Below are positions 20,837 to 29,864 of a stretch of 64,000 bases of DNA, piece after piece. This stretch comes from DTHT01 sp037444625 (lineage in GTDB: Bacteria; Acidobacteriota; Terriglobia; Bryobacterales; Bryobacteraceae), in NCBI GenBank assembly GCA_037444625.1, contig JBBIMA010000017.1:3800-67799 (forward strand), in the 5' to 3' direction. Made by a program: the position numbers and the translations under genes. The notes under the pieces are model-generated. The model searched no databases. It was not told where the DNA came from and saw only the letters and a program-made list of their open reading frames with translations. Position 1 is the first letter of the stretch; each line of letters starts with the position of its first letter.

Positions 20837-20881
20837 ATGGCCGAACTGAGCCGTCGCGTGTTTCTAGTGTCCTGTAACTAA
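20837..20881 (+). pseudogene. Truncated 5' end of a twin-arginine-type secreted protein gene
   Basis: The ATG opens MAELSRRVFLVS, the same kind of SRRxFL leader seen in other secreted proteins here (SRRCFLSG, SRRTLLAG). The frame then meets TGTCCTGTAACTAA and stops after 14 codons. The junction sequence AGTGTCCTGTAACTAACG looks like the end of an inserted element. The rest of the gene is gone, and about 200 bases up to 21079 hold nothing recognisable. Confidence 0.5.
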
Positions 20882-21079
20882 CGCCTCTTTGCAACGGCGG
20901 ACTTTCCGGAGAATCTGGGATGGGGTCGCCGTCCAAACAAACGGGCGCGCTCGCCGTATGAGACAGAAGACTGGCCGCTCGTCAGGGCCAACTCGACCGA
21001 GCGGGGAAACCCGCCGGCCGCCTGAGTCATTCTCGGCCCGCGCGGGATCCGCCGCTGGGCCGGCACGGCCCTTCGCCGC

Positions 21080-21931
21080 TCACTTGAGGGTGGCGTCGGG
21101 CGCCTTGCCCGTCTTCTCGTACAGTTTGCGGCGTCCGGCCTTGTCGCCCTGGGCGATCTCGTGCGCGATCTTGAGGACTTCCTCCACGCGCTCCAGGGGC
21201 ACCACGACCACACCGTCGCCGTCGGCCACGATGATATCGCCGGGCCGCACCAGCACGCCGCCCACCACCACCGGAACGTTGATCGAGCCCGCCTCGATGC
21301 GCCCCGGACGGGTGCCTCCGCCCTGGTACTTGCTGTAGACGGGGATCCTTTGCAAGATCAGCTCGTCGGTGTCGCGGCAACTGCCGTTGGTCACTACGCC
21401 GGTCATGCCGCGCGAGTACCAGTTCAAGGCGTTGTTGGACCCGACGAAGCCCGTGTCCTCGATGCCCTGGGCGTCAATGACCACCGCGTGGCCGGGACGG
21501 ATCAGTTGCGCGAATGTCTCCGGCGCATAGGTCCGGTACCAGTGGCTGTGCCACTTCTGGAACTCTTCGTAGGGCATCTTGCCGGCGGCCGGCTTGTTGG
21601 TGGGAACGTACTGGTAAGTGATGGCCATTCCGTAGAAGCGGTGAGCCAGCTTGTCGGTCGTGTCCCGCCAGAGCGGGCGGATGGTCTTGTCCATCACGCC
21701 CCGGCCTTGCAAGCCGACGGCCTGCATGGCGTCAATCACATCCGTCGTGCGCAATCCCTCGAAGCGCTTCACCAAAGGCATGGGGTCCACCTCGGGCAGG
21801 CCCTTGTTGGGATAAAGGATCGTCCCCTGGCGGAGCTGCTCCGGCGTAAAGCTCCGGGGCTGGTCTTGCGCGAGAGCGCTCGCAGCGCAGGCGAGAATGG
21901 CGGCGGAAAACAGGAATGCCGTTGAGCTCAT
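21080..21931 (-). CDS. Exported RraA-family protein (aldolase-like)
   Basis: 283 residues from the ATG at 21931, chosen because GGAGGT lies just upstream and a signal peptide follows (MSSTAFLFSAAILACAASALA). The RraA-fold core reads LRTTDVIDAMQAVGLQGRGV, VIDAQGIEDTGFVGSNNALN, TNGSCRDTDEL and VRPGDIIVADGDGVVVVPLE. The G..RD..EL segment corresponds to the metal/oxyanion site of 4-hydroxy-4-methyl-2-oxoglutarate aldolases. An exported member is unusual; the substrate is unknown. Confidence 0.88.
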   Translation of the reverse strand: MSSTAFLFSAAILACAASALAQDQPRSFTPEQLRQGTILYPNKGLPEVDPMPLVKRFEGLRTTDVIDAMQAVGLQGRGVMDKTIRPLWRDTTDKLAHRFYGMAITYQYVPTNKPAAGKMPYEEFQKWHSHWYRTYAPETFAQLIRPGHAVVIDAQGIEDTGFVGSNNALNWYSRGMTGVVTNGSCRDTDELILQRIPVYSKYQGGGTRPGRIEAGSINVPVVVGGVLVRPGDIIVADGDGVVVVPLERVEEVLKIAHEIAQGDKAGRRKLYEKTGKAPDATLK

Positions 21932-22047
21932 GGCGACCTCCTTAAGGTTCGGAAACTGACTTTCTACCACAGCAGCTTGCCGGCGTCCCGCGCCCGGCTC
22001 CGGCCTCCGGTTCACTCGCCTCCCGACCCTGCGCCGCAGGCCGGGCC

Positions 22048-23226
22048 GTGGACTACCATGGGGTGTTGGACCGCATGGTGGAGCAGGATCCCAGGCAGCT
22101 CGATATCGCCGAACTCAAGCGCCGCGCCCAGGCTTTCCAGCAGGTGCTGGACGCCGCCAGGCAAAGGATTGACCGCCGGGGCGCACGGATCGCCTGGTAC
22201 CCCTACCGCTCCTTGAGCGGCTTGGAGATCCTCGACCGGGCTCTCACCGGCGAGCGCCGCCGCCTGCTCGCCCTGGCCGGCGACGACCCCGTCCTGGATG
22301 TGGGCTGCGGCGACGGCGAGCTGGCCTTCTTCCTCGAGTCGCTGGGTCTGACCGTACACGCGGTGGATTACCCCGAGACCAACTGCAACGGCATGCAGGG
22401 CGTGCGGGAACTCAAGCGCGAGCTGGGATCGAAGGTCGAGATCCTGGCCGCCGATCTGGATTCGCAGTTCGCGCTGCCGGGCCACCGCTACGGGCTGGCC
22501 TTCCTGCTGGGGGTGCTCTACCACCTCAAGAATCCCTTCTACGTGCTGGAAGCGCTGGCCGCCCGCGCGCTCTACTGCGTGCTGAGCACGCGCATCGCGC
22601 GCTTCGCCGGGGACCGGCGCACTCCCATCCGCGATCTGCCCGTGGCCTATCTGCTGGCCGAAGGCGAGGCCAATCAGGACTGGACTAACTACTGGGTCTT
22701 CTCCGAAGCCGGCCTGAAGCGCCTCCTCCAGCGCGCCGGCTGGCGCCTGGCTGACTTCCTCACGGTGGGCAACACCAGCGGCTCGGATCCCGCCAGTCGG
22801 GAAGGCGACGAACGGGCCTTCTGCCTGCTCGAGAGCGTTCCGGCCGAGACGGCCCGGCAGGCCGAGCTGCTCCGCGGCTGGCATGAGCTGGAGTACGGCT
22901 GCTGGCGCTGGACCGAGCGCCGGTTCGCCGCCGCCCTGCGCGCTCCGGCCAGGCCCGGCGCCAGACTGACGCTCCGCTTCTTCCTGCCCGAGCCGCTCAT
23001 GGCCCGGCTCGGGCGGGTGTCGCTTTCGGCCACCGTCAACGGCCGGCCGCTCGAGCCGGAGACCTATACCCGGCCGGGCGAGCACCTGTTCGCGCGCCGC
23101 CTGCCGCCCGAGGTCCAAAGCGCCGGCCGCGTGCTCGCCGAGTTTGATCTGGACGCCGCCTTGCCGCCGGACGAAGACGACCCGCGCGAGCGCGGCATGA
23201 TCGTCTCCTCCATCAGCCTCGAGTGA
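22048..23226 (+). CDS. SAM-dependent class I methyltransferase
   Basis: 392 residues from a GTG. Residues 80-200 form the methyltransferase fold: motif I VLDVGCGDGELAFFLESLG, the acidic end of strand 2 VHAVDYPETN, and motif IV/post-IV GLAFLLGVLYHLKNPFYVLE. The arrangement resembles DUF1698/CmoB-like enzymes acting on small molecules or tRNA modifications. The C-terminal 130 residues form a separate beta-rich domain (ARLTLRFFLPEPLMARLGRV). Convergent with the next gene with only 9 nt between. Substrate unknown. Confidence 0.85.
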   Translation: MDYHGVLDRMVEQDPRQLDIAELKRRAQAFQQVLDAARQRIDRRGARIAWYPYRSLSGLEILDRALTGERRRLLALAGDDPVLDVGCGDGELAFFLESLGLTVHAVDYPETNCNGMQGVRELKRELGSKVEILAADLDSQFALPGHRYGLAFLLGVLYHLKNPFYVLEALAARALYCVLSTRIARFAGDRRTPIRDLPVAYLLAEGEANQDWTNYWVFSEAGLKRLLQRAGWRLADFLTVGNTSGSDPASREGDERAFCLLESVPAETARQAELLRGWHELEYGCWRWTERRFAAALRAPARPGARLTLRFFLPEPLMARLGRVSLSATVNGRPLEPETYTRPGEHLFARRLPPEVQSAGRVLAEFDLDAALPPDEDDPRERGMIVSSISLE

Positions 23227-23235
23227 GGCAGGCGC

Positions 23236-25578
23236 CTACCGGTCCAGCCCGATGCGGCAGAGGTGTTCCTCCAGCGCCTTCTTCTCCTGCGGCAGGTAAG
23301 CGCGGTTGCGCCGCGTCAGCTCGTCGAAATCCACCTGATGGGCGTCGAACTCGGGACCGTCCACGCAGGCGAACCTCACCTTGCCTCCCACCGTGACCCG
23401 GCAGCCGCCGCACATGCCGGTGCCGTCCACCATGATGGGATTCAGGCTGGCGAAGGTGGGCACGCCCCATTGCCGCGTCAGCTCCGCCGCCGCCCGCATC
23501 ATGGGAATCGGCCCGATCACGTGAGCCGCGGCGGGCCCTTCCGGCTGCCCGGCGCGCCAGTGCCGCATCAAATCCACCACCGTGCCGTGGAAGCCGGAGG
23601 AACCGTCGTCGGTGGCCCAGAGCAATTCGTCGGCGGCCTCCCGCAGCTCCTCCTCCAGGATGATCAGCGAAGCCGAGCGCGCCCCGCACAGCGCCGTCAC
23701 GCGGTTGCCCGCCGCCCGGAAGGCCCGGGCCACCGGGAGCAGCTCGGCCACCCCCACTCCGCCGCCCACGCACAGCACGTGTCCGAGTTTCTCGATGGTG
23801 GCCGGCAAACCCAGCGGCCCCAGCACATCCGCCAGGCGATCGCCCGGCGCCAGCTCGGCCGTGATGCGCGAGGTCTTGCCCACGGCCTGCACCACGAGCA
23901 CGATGGCGCCCCGGCGGGCGTCGCCCTCCACCAGGGTCAGCGGGATGCGCTCGCTGTCCGGCCTGGGCCGCACGATCACGAACTGCCCCGGCTTCCAGCG
24001 GGCGGCGATGGCCGGAGCTTCGATCTCCAGCCAGGAAACATCGGGATTCAGCCGCCGCCGCGCCAGCACCGCGAAGGTGGCCGGCTTGAGGATGGCCGGC
24101 AGCCCGTCGGGGACCGGCCGCACCTCGGCCGCCGCTTGCTCGCGCAGGGCGCGGTCAATCGCTTCGGCCGCCGCCCGCCCGTCGCGCATGGCCAGAATGA
24201 CGGTTGAGCCGCCCCGCACCACGTCCCCGCCCGCATAGACCCGAGGCAGGCTGGTCCGGCCGCCGTCGTCCACCAGGATCTTGCCTCGCTTGGTCACCAG
24301 CTCGGGCGTGACCCGCTGGATGGTCGGGTTCGGGCTCTGCCCGATGGCCATCACCACCGTCTCCACCGGCATGCGGAACTCCGAGCCGGGCACGGGGATC
24401 GGAGCGGGCCGCCCGGATTCATCCGGCTCGCCCAACTTCATGCGGATGCACTCCAGCTCCCGGACGAAGCCGTTCTCGTCGCCGAAGATGCGCACCGGCA
24501 CCGCCAGGAATTCGAACCGCACGCCTTCCTCCTCGGCGTGCTCGACTTCTTCGGCCCGGGCGCGCAGCTCGGCCCGCCCGCGGCGGAACATGATGATGGA
24601 TTCGCTGCCCAGGCGGCGGGCCCAGCGAGCCGCGTCCATGGCCGAGTTGCCGCCGCCCACCACCACCGTGCGCGTCCCCACCCGCACCGGCGTGTCGCTG
24701 GCCGGAAACTGGTAGGCCTTCATCAGGTTGATGCGGGTGAGAAATTCGTTGGCGGTGTACACCCCGATCAGGTTCTCGCCCGGGATGCCCATCAGATGCG
24801 GCAGGCCCGCACCGGTGCCCAGGAACACCGCATCGAAGCCCGAATCGAACAGCTCCTGAAGCGTGCAGGTCTTCCCTACGATGAAGTCGGTGCGGAATTC
24901 CACCCCCATGGCGCGCAGGTGGTCCAGCTCCTCCCGGATGATCTCCCGCGGCAGGCGGAAAGGCGGGATGCCGTAGGCCAGCACGCCCCCCAACTCGTGC
25001 AACGCCTCCAGGATGGTGACCTTGTAGCCCTTGCGCACCAGATCGAAGGCCGCGATCAGCGAGGCCGGGCCGCTGCCCACCAGCGCCACCCGCAGGCCGT
25101 TGAAAGCCGGTACGGGCGGAAGCCGCGACTCGCCCGACTGCCGGTAATAATCGGCCGAGAAGCGCTCCAGGGCCCCGATGGCCACCGGTTCAAGCTTGGT
25201 CTTGGGGCTGCCCAGCAGGCATTCTTTCTCGCAGTACAGCTCCTTCTGGCAGACCCGCCCGCAGATGCCCGGGAACGGGCTCTGCTCGAAAATCTTGGCG
25301 GCCGCGCCGGCGTAGTCGCCCTCGACGATCCGCGCGATGAAGCTCTTGATGTCAATGTGCAGGGGGCAGGCGCCCACGCACTTGGGTTCCTTGCAATCCA
25401 GGCAGCGCAGCGCTTCGGCCCGGGCCTGCTCCAGCCAGAAGCCCAGGGCCACCTCCTCGCAGGTGGTCACCCGCTTGTGATCCTCCAGCAGCGGCATGCG
25501 CTGGCGAGGAGCCTTGGGAGTGCGCTTGATGCGCGGCGGGGCGGCGGAGACTCGCTCCGCGGTTTCCGGCATGTCCAT
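23236..25578 (-). CDS. Single-chain NfnAB-like ferredoxin:NADP oxidoreductase (GltD-like domain + FNR-like domain)
   Basis: 780 residues, a fusion. Residues 1-490 are a GltD/NfnB-type flavoprotein: N-terminal cysteine clusters (CLDCKEPKCVGACPL and CGRVCQKELYCEKECLL), the FAD motif VALVGSGPASLIAAFDLVRKG and the NADP motif TVVVGGGNSAMDAARWARRLG. Residues about 505-780 are an NfnA/SudB-type ferredoxin-NADP reductase: FAD/NAD(P) binding, LCVGGGVGVAELLPVARAF, and the C-terminal [2Fe-2S] cysteines in DGTGMCGGCRVTV and FACVDGPEFDAH. In NfnAB and sulfide dehydrogenase these are separate subunits in the order alpha, beta; here they are joined. Known role of the family: NADH-dependent reduced ferredoxin:NADP oxidoreduction by electron bifurcation, or sulfide/polysulfide chemistry. 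Confidence 0.92.
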   Translation of the reverse strand: MDMPETAERVSAAPPRIKRTPKAPRQRMPLLEDHKRVTTCEEVALGFWLEQARAEALRCLDCKEPKCVGACPLHIDIKSFIARIVEGDYAGAAAKIFEQSPFPGICGRVCQKELYCEKECLLGSPKTKLEPVAIGALERFSADYYRQSGESRLPPVPAFNGLRVALVGSGPASLIAAFDLVRKGYKVTILEALHELGGVLAYGIPPFRLPREIIREELDHLRAMGVEFRTDFIVGKTCTLQELFDSGFDAVFLGTGAGLPHLMGIPGENLIGVYTANEFLTRINLMKAYQFPASDTPVRVGTRTVVVGGGNSAMDAARWARRLGSESIIMFRRGRAELRARAEEVEHAEEEGVRFEFLAVPVRIFGDENGFVRELECIRMKLGEPDESGRPAPIPVPGSEFRMPVETVVMAIGQSPNPTIQRVTPELVTKRGKILVDDGGRTSLPRVYAGGDVVRGGSTVILAMRDGRAAAEAIDRALREQAAAEVRPVPDGLPAILKPATFAVLARRRLNPDVSWLEIEAPAIAARWKPGQFVIVRPRPDSERIPLTLVEGDARRGAIVLVVQAVGKTSRITAELAPGDRLADVLGPLGLPATIEKLGHVLCVGGGVGVAELLPVARAFRAAGNRVTALCGARSASLIILEEELREAADELLWATDDGSSGFHGTVVDLMRHWRAGQPEGPAAAHVIGPIPMMRAAAELTRQWGVPTFASLNPIMVDGTGMCGGCRVTVGGKVRFACVDGPEFDAHQVDFDELTRRNRAYLPQEKKALEEHLCRIGLDR

Positions 25579-25636
25579 AGTTGAAATTTCATTGTACCCG
25601 CGGCTCGGCCGCCCGCGCAGCGGCCGAGGCTCGGGC

Positions 25637-26371
25637 TCACACCGCCGCGGCCGCCCGCCCGGCCTCCAACTCCTCGGCGCGCGGGAACAGAATGTTGTTC
25701 TCCAGGTGAATGTGCCGGTGCAAGTCGGCTTCCAGTTGCTCGAGGCCCCGATAAAGAGCCTGCCAGGTGGCGCAGGCCTCCGCCGGCAGTGCGTATTGGC
25801 CGCTGAGCTGCCGCAGGCGCTCCAATGCCCCGGCGGCGTTATCGTGCTCGAAGCGCATCACCCGGATGGGATTGCGCACGCTGCCGAAAGGCGGCGGGGC
25901 CGGAACGCGCCCCTGGCCGGCGGCCGCTTCCATCTCCCGGATCGAGGGGAACAGGATCATCTCCTCCTTGTGCATGTGCCCGTAAAGCTCCTCCTCGAGC
26001 TCCAGGAAGACCTGCTGGAGCGCCCGCAGCGTCTCGCCGTGAGCGGCCCCGTGCGCCTCCAAGGTCTTGCCCAGGCGTTGCTCAAGCACCGGCAACTCGG
26101 CGCGCAAGTACTCGTGATGCCGGCTGAGGATGTGGTCTATCAACTCGGCCAGCGGGGCCTGCGTCCAGTCCCGGAACGCCTCCCCGGACGCCGCTCCCGC
26201 CGCCTCGATTTCCGCCGCCACGGCCTCCGGCGCCAGGCCGCGCTCCCGACATGCCTCGCCGAAGGGACGATCGCCCCCGCAGCAGTAGTCAATACCGAAC
26301 TTCTCGAACACGCCGATGCTGGCCGGCTTCTCGGCGGCAATCCGGCCCACGGTCTTATCCACAGCGATCAT
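25637..26371 (-). CDS. ric: Iron-sulfur cluster repair di-iron protein
   Basis: 244 residues, the usual length of RIC (ScdA/YtfE/DnrN). It restores Fe-S clusters damaged by nitric oxide or peroxide. The N-terminal ScdA domain (TVGRIAAEKPASIGVFEKFG then DYCCGGDRPFGEAC) is followed by two hemerythrin-like helix bundles with the iron-binding histidines and glutamates (LIDHILSRHHEYLRAELPVL, LEEELYGHMHKEEMILFPSI, HRHIHLENNILFPRA). Divergent from the radical SAM gene. Confidence 0.93.
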   Translation of the reverse strand: MIAVDKTVGRIAAEKPASIGVFEKFGIDYCCGGDRPFGEACRERGLAPEAVAAEIEAAGAASGEAFRDWTQAPLAELIDHILSRHHEYLRAELPVLEQRLGKTLEAHGAAHGETLRALQQVFLELEEELYGHMHKEEMILFPSIREMEAAAGQGRVPAPPPFGSVRNPIRVMRFEHDNAAGALERLRQLSGQYALPAEACATWQALYRGLEQLEADLHRHIHLENNILFPRAEELEAGRAAAAV

Positions 26372-26458
26372 GGTTCCTCCCAGTACCCGGAAATGCAGAG
26401 GCGGCTCCGAGCGCCAAGCCGCGCCGCCCCTGCATCCTCAGGCTAACCCTCCCGGCCG

Positions 26459-26477
26459 CCGCCGTCTGTGACGGCGG
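26459..26477. promoter_or_regulatory. Inverted repeat in the ric / radical SAM divergent promoter region
   Basis: CCGCCGTC-TGT-GACGGCGG: perfect 8-bp arms around 3 bases, 28 nt upstream of the radical SAM start and 88 nt upstream of ric. It does not match an FNR, DNR or NsrR box. It could be an operator or just a GC-rich hairpin. Confidence 0.3.
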
Positions 26478-26504
26478 TCACCGCCTGCGGAGAGCGGCCG
26501 CATT

Positions 26505-27572
26505 ATGCTGGCGGTGGTGGGACGCTTCGACCAGGCGCCGCTGCTGGTGGTCTTCGAGGTCACCCAGGCCTGCGACCTGGCCTGCCGGCACTGCCGCGCT
26601 TCGGCCCGCCCCGAGCGCCATCCCGAGGAGCTGAGTACCCAGGAGGCCTTCGCCTTACTCGAACAGATCCGGGCCTTCGGCGATCCGCTGCTCATCTTCA
26701 CCGGCGGGGATCCGCTCAAGCGGCCCGACCTGTTCGCCTTGCTCAGCCGCAGCGTGACCCTCGGGCTGAGGACCGCCGTGACGCCCAGCGCCACCCCCCT
26801 GCTCACGGCCGAAGCGCTCGACGGCTTCCTGCGCTGCGGGGTGACTACCGTGGCTCTCAGCCTGGACGGCCCCGACGCCGCCACCCACGACGCCTTCCGC
26901 GGCGTGGCCGGGTCCTTTCAGCGCACCCTCTGGGCGCTCGATTACGCCCGGCGCATCGGTCTGGCGACCCAGGTCAACACCACGGTAGGCCGGCACAACC
27001 TCGAGGGCCTGAGATCCATCGCCCGCCTGGTGGGGCAGACCGGCGCCGGCCTGTGGAGCGTCTTTTTCCTGGCCCCCATCGGGCGAGGCCAGGCTTGCGA
27101 GGATCTCTCGGCGCAGCAGTACGAGCAGGTCTTCGCCCTCCTGGCCGAAATCGCCCAAACGGCGGCCTACGCCGTCAAGACCACCGAGGCGCAGCACTAC
27201 CGGCGCTTCCTGGCGCAACGGGGCGCTCCCGCCGGCCGAGCCGTGGCGGGAGCGGTCCGGAGGCCGGAGGCCATCAACGCGGGCAAAGGCTTCCTGTTCG
27301 TTTCCCACACTGGTGAGGTCTACCCGAGCGGTTTCTTGCCTATCGCGGCGGGCAATGTGCGCCGGGATTCGCTGGTGCATCTCTATCGAGATTCCCCCTT
27401 ATTCCGCGAGCTGCGCGATCCCTCCCGGCTGCGCGGAAAGTGCGGCCGCTGCGAGTACCGCCGGCTCTGCGGCGGTTCGCGAGCGCGGGCCTGGGCCCTG
27501 ACGGGCGACTACCTGGAATCGGACCCGCGTTGCGTGTGGGAGCCTCGAGGGGGGCCAGGCGGTGGCGGGTAG
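26505..27572 (+). CDS. Radical SAM/SPASM protein (TIGR04053-like, related to haem-synthesis AhbD group)
   Basis: 355 residues. The radical SAM cluster motif is CDLACRHC at residues 25-32, followed by FTGGDPLKRPDLFALLSRSV. The SPASM region near the C-terminus has CGRCEYRRLCGGSRARAWA and a final cysteine (SDPRC), which should bind one auxiliary 4Fe-4S cluster. The protein is of the type annotated as TIGR04053 and is distantly like AhbD (iron-coproporphyrin decarboxylase). Its position between ric and a 20-haem cytochrome system makes a haem- or nitrosative-stress-related role plausible but unproven. Confidence 0.85.
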   Translation: MLAVVGRFDQAPLLVVFEVTQACDLACRHCRASARPERHPEELSTQEAFALLEQIRAFGDPLLIFTGGDPLKRPDLFALLSRSVTLGLRTAVTPSATPLLTAEALDGFLRCGVTTVALSLDGPDAATHDAFRGVAGSFQRTLWALDYARRIGLATQVNTTVGRHNLEGLRSIARLVGQTGAGLWSVFFLAPIGRGQACEDLSAQQYEQVFALLAEIAQTAAYAVKTTEAQHYRRFLAQRGAPAGRAVAGAVRRPEAINAGKGFLFVSHTGEVYPSGFLPIAAGNVRRDSLVHLYRDSPLFRELRDPSRLRGKCGRCEYRRLCGGSRARAWALTGDYLESDPRCVWEPRGGPGGGG

Positions 27573-27786
27573 GCTGAGCGGGGAGTTGAGACAGCGCAGA
27601 GGCGCGCGTTGTTAAAAAAAACCATTGCGGAAATTCACCCACCATCGGACTTTCACCCACCCAACTCCTGTTCCCCTTCCCCAGCAACCCTCCTTTTCCC
27701 CCATTTCCCTCACCCTCAGCTTTGGCCGCTTAACTGCTTCCCTTCCAGCTCGCAGTATACTCTGAGTGTTTGGAGGGCGACCAAAG
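27573..27786 (+). promoter_or_regulatory. Leader of the porin-cytochrome operon: -10, polypyrimidine tract, RBS
   Basis: The 214-base gap opens with an A8 run (about 27615-27622), then about 100 bases with C and T strongly dominating on the plus strand (27637-27752). A -10-like TATACT sits at 27756-27761, and a Shine-Dalgarno GGAGGG at 27772-27777 lies 9 nt before the ATG at 27787. No clear -35 hexamer or operator was seen. Confidence 0.45.
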
Positions 27787-29835
27787 ATGAGGATCCCGTT
27801 TGCCCCAACGGCCTGGCTCCGCCTCGCCGCCGCCTCGATCAGCGTGGTCGGCGCCGCAGCCCTGCTCAGCAGCTCCGACACCCCGGCCTTCACCCAGAAG
27901 CACAAGGCCTATTACGCCGACGCCAACCTGATCAACTTCGTTCGGCCCGGCTTGGTGGTCAAGATCTTGTCGGCCTCGATTGACCCCGACGGCACCATCA
28001 AGACACGCTTCAAGCTGACCGATCCCAAGGGCCTGCCCCTCGACATGGACGGCATCACCACCCCGGGCGCCGTTTCGGTCCGCATCATGGCCGCCTACAT
28101 CCCCAAGGGGCAGTCGCAGTACGTCGCCTACACCACCCGCGTGCAGACCAGCCCCATCACCAACGCCAGCGCCACTCAGGCCTCCTTCGACTCCGGCGGG
28201 GCCTTCAGCAAGGTCGCCGACGGCGAGTACGTTTACACCTTCCGCACCAAGGCGCCGGCCGGCTTCGACCGCACCGCCACCCACTCGGTCGGGCTGTGGG
28301 CGGCGCGCAATCTGAGCGAGTTCGATCTGGACTCCATCATCAACTACGACGACGACGTCTACACCTGGGTCCCCGACGGCTCCCCGGTCACCGTCAAGCG
28401 CGACGTGATCAAAACCGCCACCTGCAACAAGTGCCACGATCCGCTCTCGGCCCATGACAATCGCCGCAGCGTCGAGCTGTGCGTGCTCTGCCACACCCCC
28501 CAATCGGTGGATCCCGACACGGGCAACACGGTTGATTTCCCCGTCATGATCCATAAGATTCACATGGGCGAGGAACTGCCCAGCGTCCGCGCCGGCAAGC
28601 CCTACCGCATCATCGGCTACGAGCAGGCGGTCCACGATTACTCCAGCGTTGCCTTCCCGGCCGACACCCGCAACTGCACCTTCTGCCACGAGCAGAACAC
28701 CGGGGCGGCCCAGGCCAACGCCTTCCTGAAGCCCAACCGGGCGGCCTGCGGGGCCTGCCACGACAATGTCAACTTCGCCACCGGCGAACACCACGCCAAT
28801 CTGCCCCAGGTCAGCGACAACCAGTGCGGCACCTGCCACGTGCCCCAGGGCGAGCTGGAGTTCGACGTCTCGATCTTCGGCGCCCACACCATTCCCCGCT
28901 TCTCGCGCGACCTGCCCGGCGTGGTCTTCGAAATCCTCAAGGTGAGTGACGGCTCGGCGGGCAAGCGCCCCACGGTGACCTTCTCAGTCAAGGAGCGCAG
29001 CGGCAAGCCGATTCCCATCAACGAGATGACCCGCCTGGCCCTGGTGCTGGCCGGCCCCGCCTCCGATTATTCCGGCTACGTCAGCGAGGACGGCCTGCGC
29101 GCCACCTGCGCCGCCGACGGCACCTGCACCTACACCTTCGCCTATACCCTCCCGGCCGACGCCAAGGGCACCTACACCATCGGCATCGAGGGCTACCGCA
29201 ACCTCACCCTGCTGGCCGGCACCCAAAAGCAGATCACGGTGCGCGACGCGGCCGTCAATAAGGTGGTTCACTTCTCAGTGGACGGCTCGAAGGTTGAGCC
29301 GCGCCGCCAGGTAGTCAGCCTGGCCAAGTGCAACAACTGCCACTTCAGCCTCAGCCTGCACGGCGACAATCGCAACCAGATCGAGCAATGCGTGCTCTGC
29401 CACAATCCGGCCACTACCGACCGCGCCGTTCGGCCCGCCGCCCAGATGCCCGCCCAGACCATTGATCTGCGGCACATGGTGCATCGCATCCACACCGGCG
29501 AGGAGAACCAATACGAGTACACCGTCTACGGCCGCGGCTCCGTCGCCCACGACTTCACCGAGGTGCGCTACCCCGGCGACCGGCGAAGCTGCGACCGCTG
29601 CCACGTCAACGGCTCGGAAAATCTGCCGCTCAAGCCGAACTTGCTCAACGTGACCAGCCCGCGCACACTGTTGGATCCCATGGGTCCGGCCACCGCGGCC
29701 TGCCTGGGCTGCCATACCAGCGTGGCCGCCGCGGCCCACGCCCTCTCCAACACCACCGACAAACTGGGCGAGGCTTGCGCCGCCTGCCACGGCGCGGGCA
29801 GCGAGTTTTCCGTCCAGCGGGTGCATGCCCGCTAA
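27787..29835 (+). CDS. OmcA/MtrC-family decaheme c-type cytochrome
   Basis: 682 residues from the ATG at 27787, placed after GGAGGG. There are ten CXXCH haem motifs in two clusters of five: residues about 213-351 (CNKCH, CVLCH, CTFCH, CGACH, CGTCH) and 515-668 (CNNCH, CVLCH, CDRCH, CLGCH, CAACH). Each cluster follows a beta-rich domain with no haem. This split-barrel/pentahaem repeat is the OmcA/MtrC architecture of cell-surface electron-transfer cytochromes. The leader (about residues 1-37) is hydrophobic but has no lipobox Cys, unlike Shewanella MtrC; anchoring may be by the barrel alone. First gene of a three-gene conduit. Confidence 0.95.
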   Translation: MRIPFAPTAWLRLAAASISVVGAAALLSSSDTPAFTQKHKAYYADANLINFVRPGLVVKILSASIDPDGTIKTRFKLTDPKGLPLDMDGITTPGAVSVRIMAAYIPKGQSQYVAYTTRVQTSPITNASATQASFDSGGAFSKVADGEYVYTFRTKAPAGFDRTATHSVGLWAARNLSEFDLDSIINYDDDVYTWVPDGSPVTVKRDVIKTATCNKCHDPLSAHDNRRSVELCVLCHTPQSVDPDTGNTVDFPVMIHKIHMGEELPSVRAGKPYRIIGYEQAVHDYSSVAFPADTRNCTFCHEQNTGAAQANAFLKPNRAACGACHDNVNFATGEHHANLPQVSDNQCGTCHVPQGELEFDVSIFGAHTIPRFSRDLPGVVFEILKVSDGSAGKRPTVTFSVKERSGKPIPINEMTRLALVLAGPASDYSGYVSEDGLRATCAADGTCTYTFAYTLPADAKGTYTIGIEGYRNLTLLAGTQKQITVRDAAVNKVVHFSVDGSKVEPRRQVVSLAKCNNCHFSLSLHGDNRNQIEQCVLCHNPATTDRAVRPAAQMPAQTIDLRHMVHRIHTGEENQYEYTVYGRGSVAHDFTEVRYPGDRRSCDRCHVNGSENLPLKPNLLNVTSPRTLLDPMGPATAACLGCHTSVAAAAHALSNTTDKLGEACAACHGAGSEFSVQRVHAR

Positions 29836-29864
29836 CCGCGAGCCGGCGCTCGGGAGACGGATGA

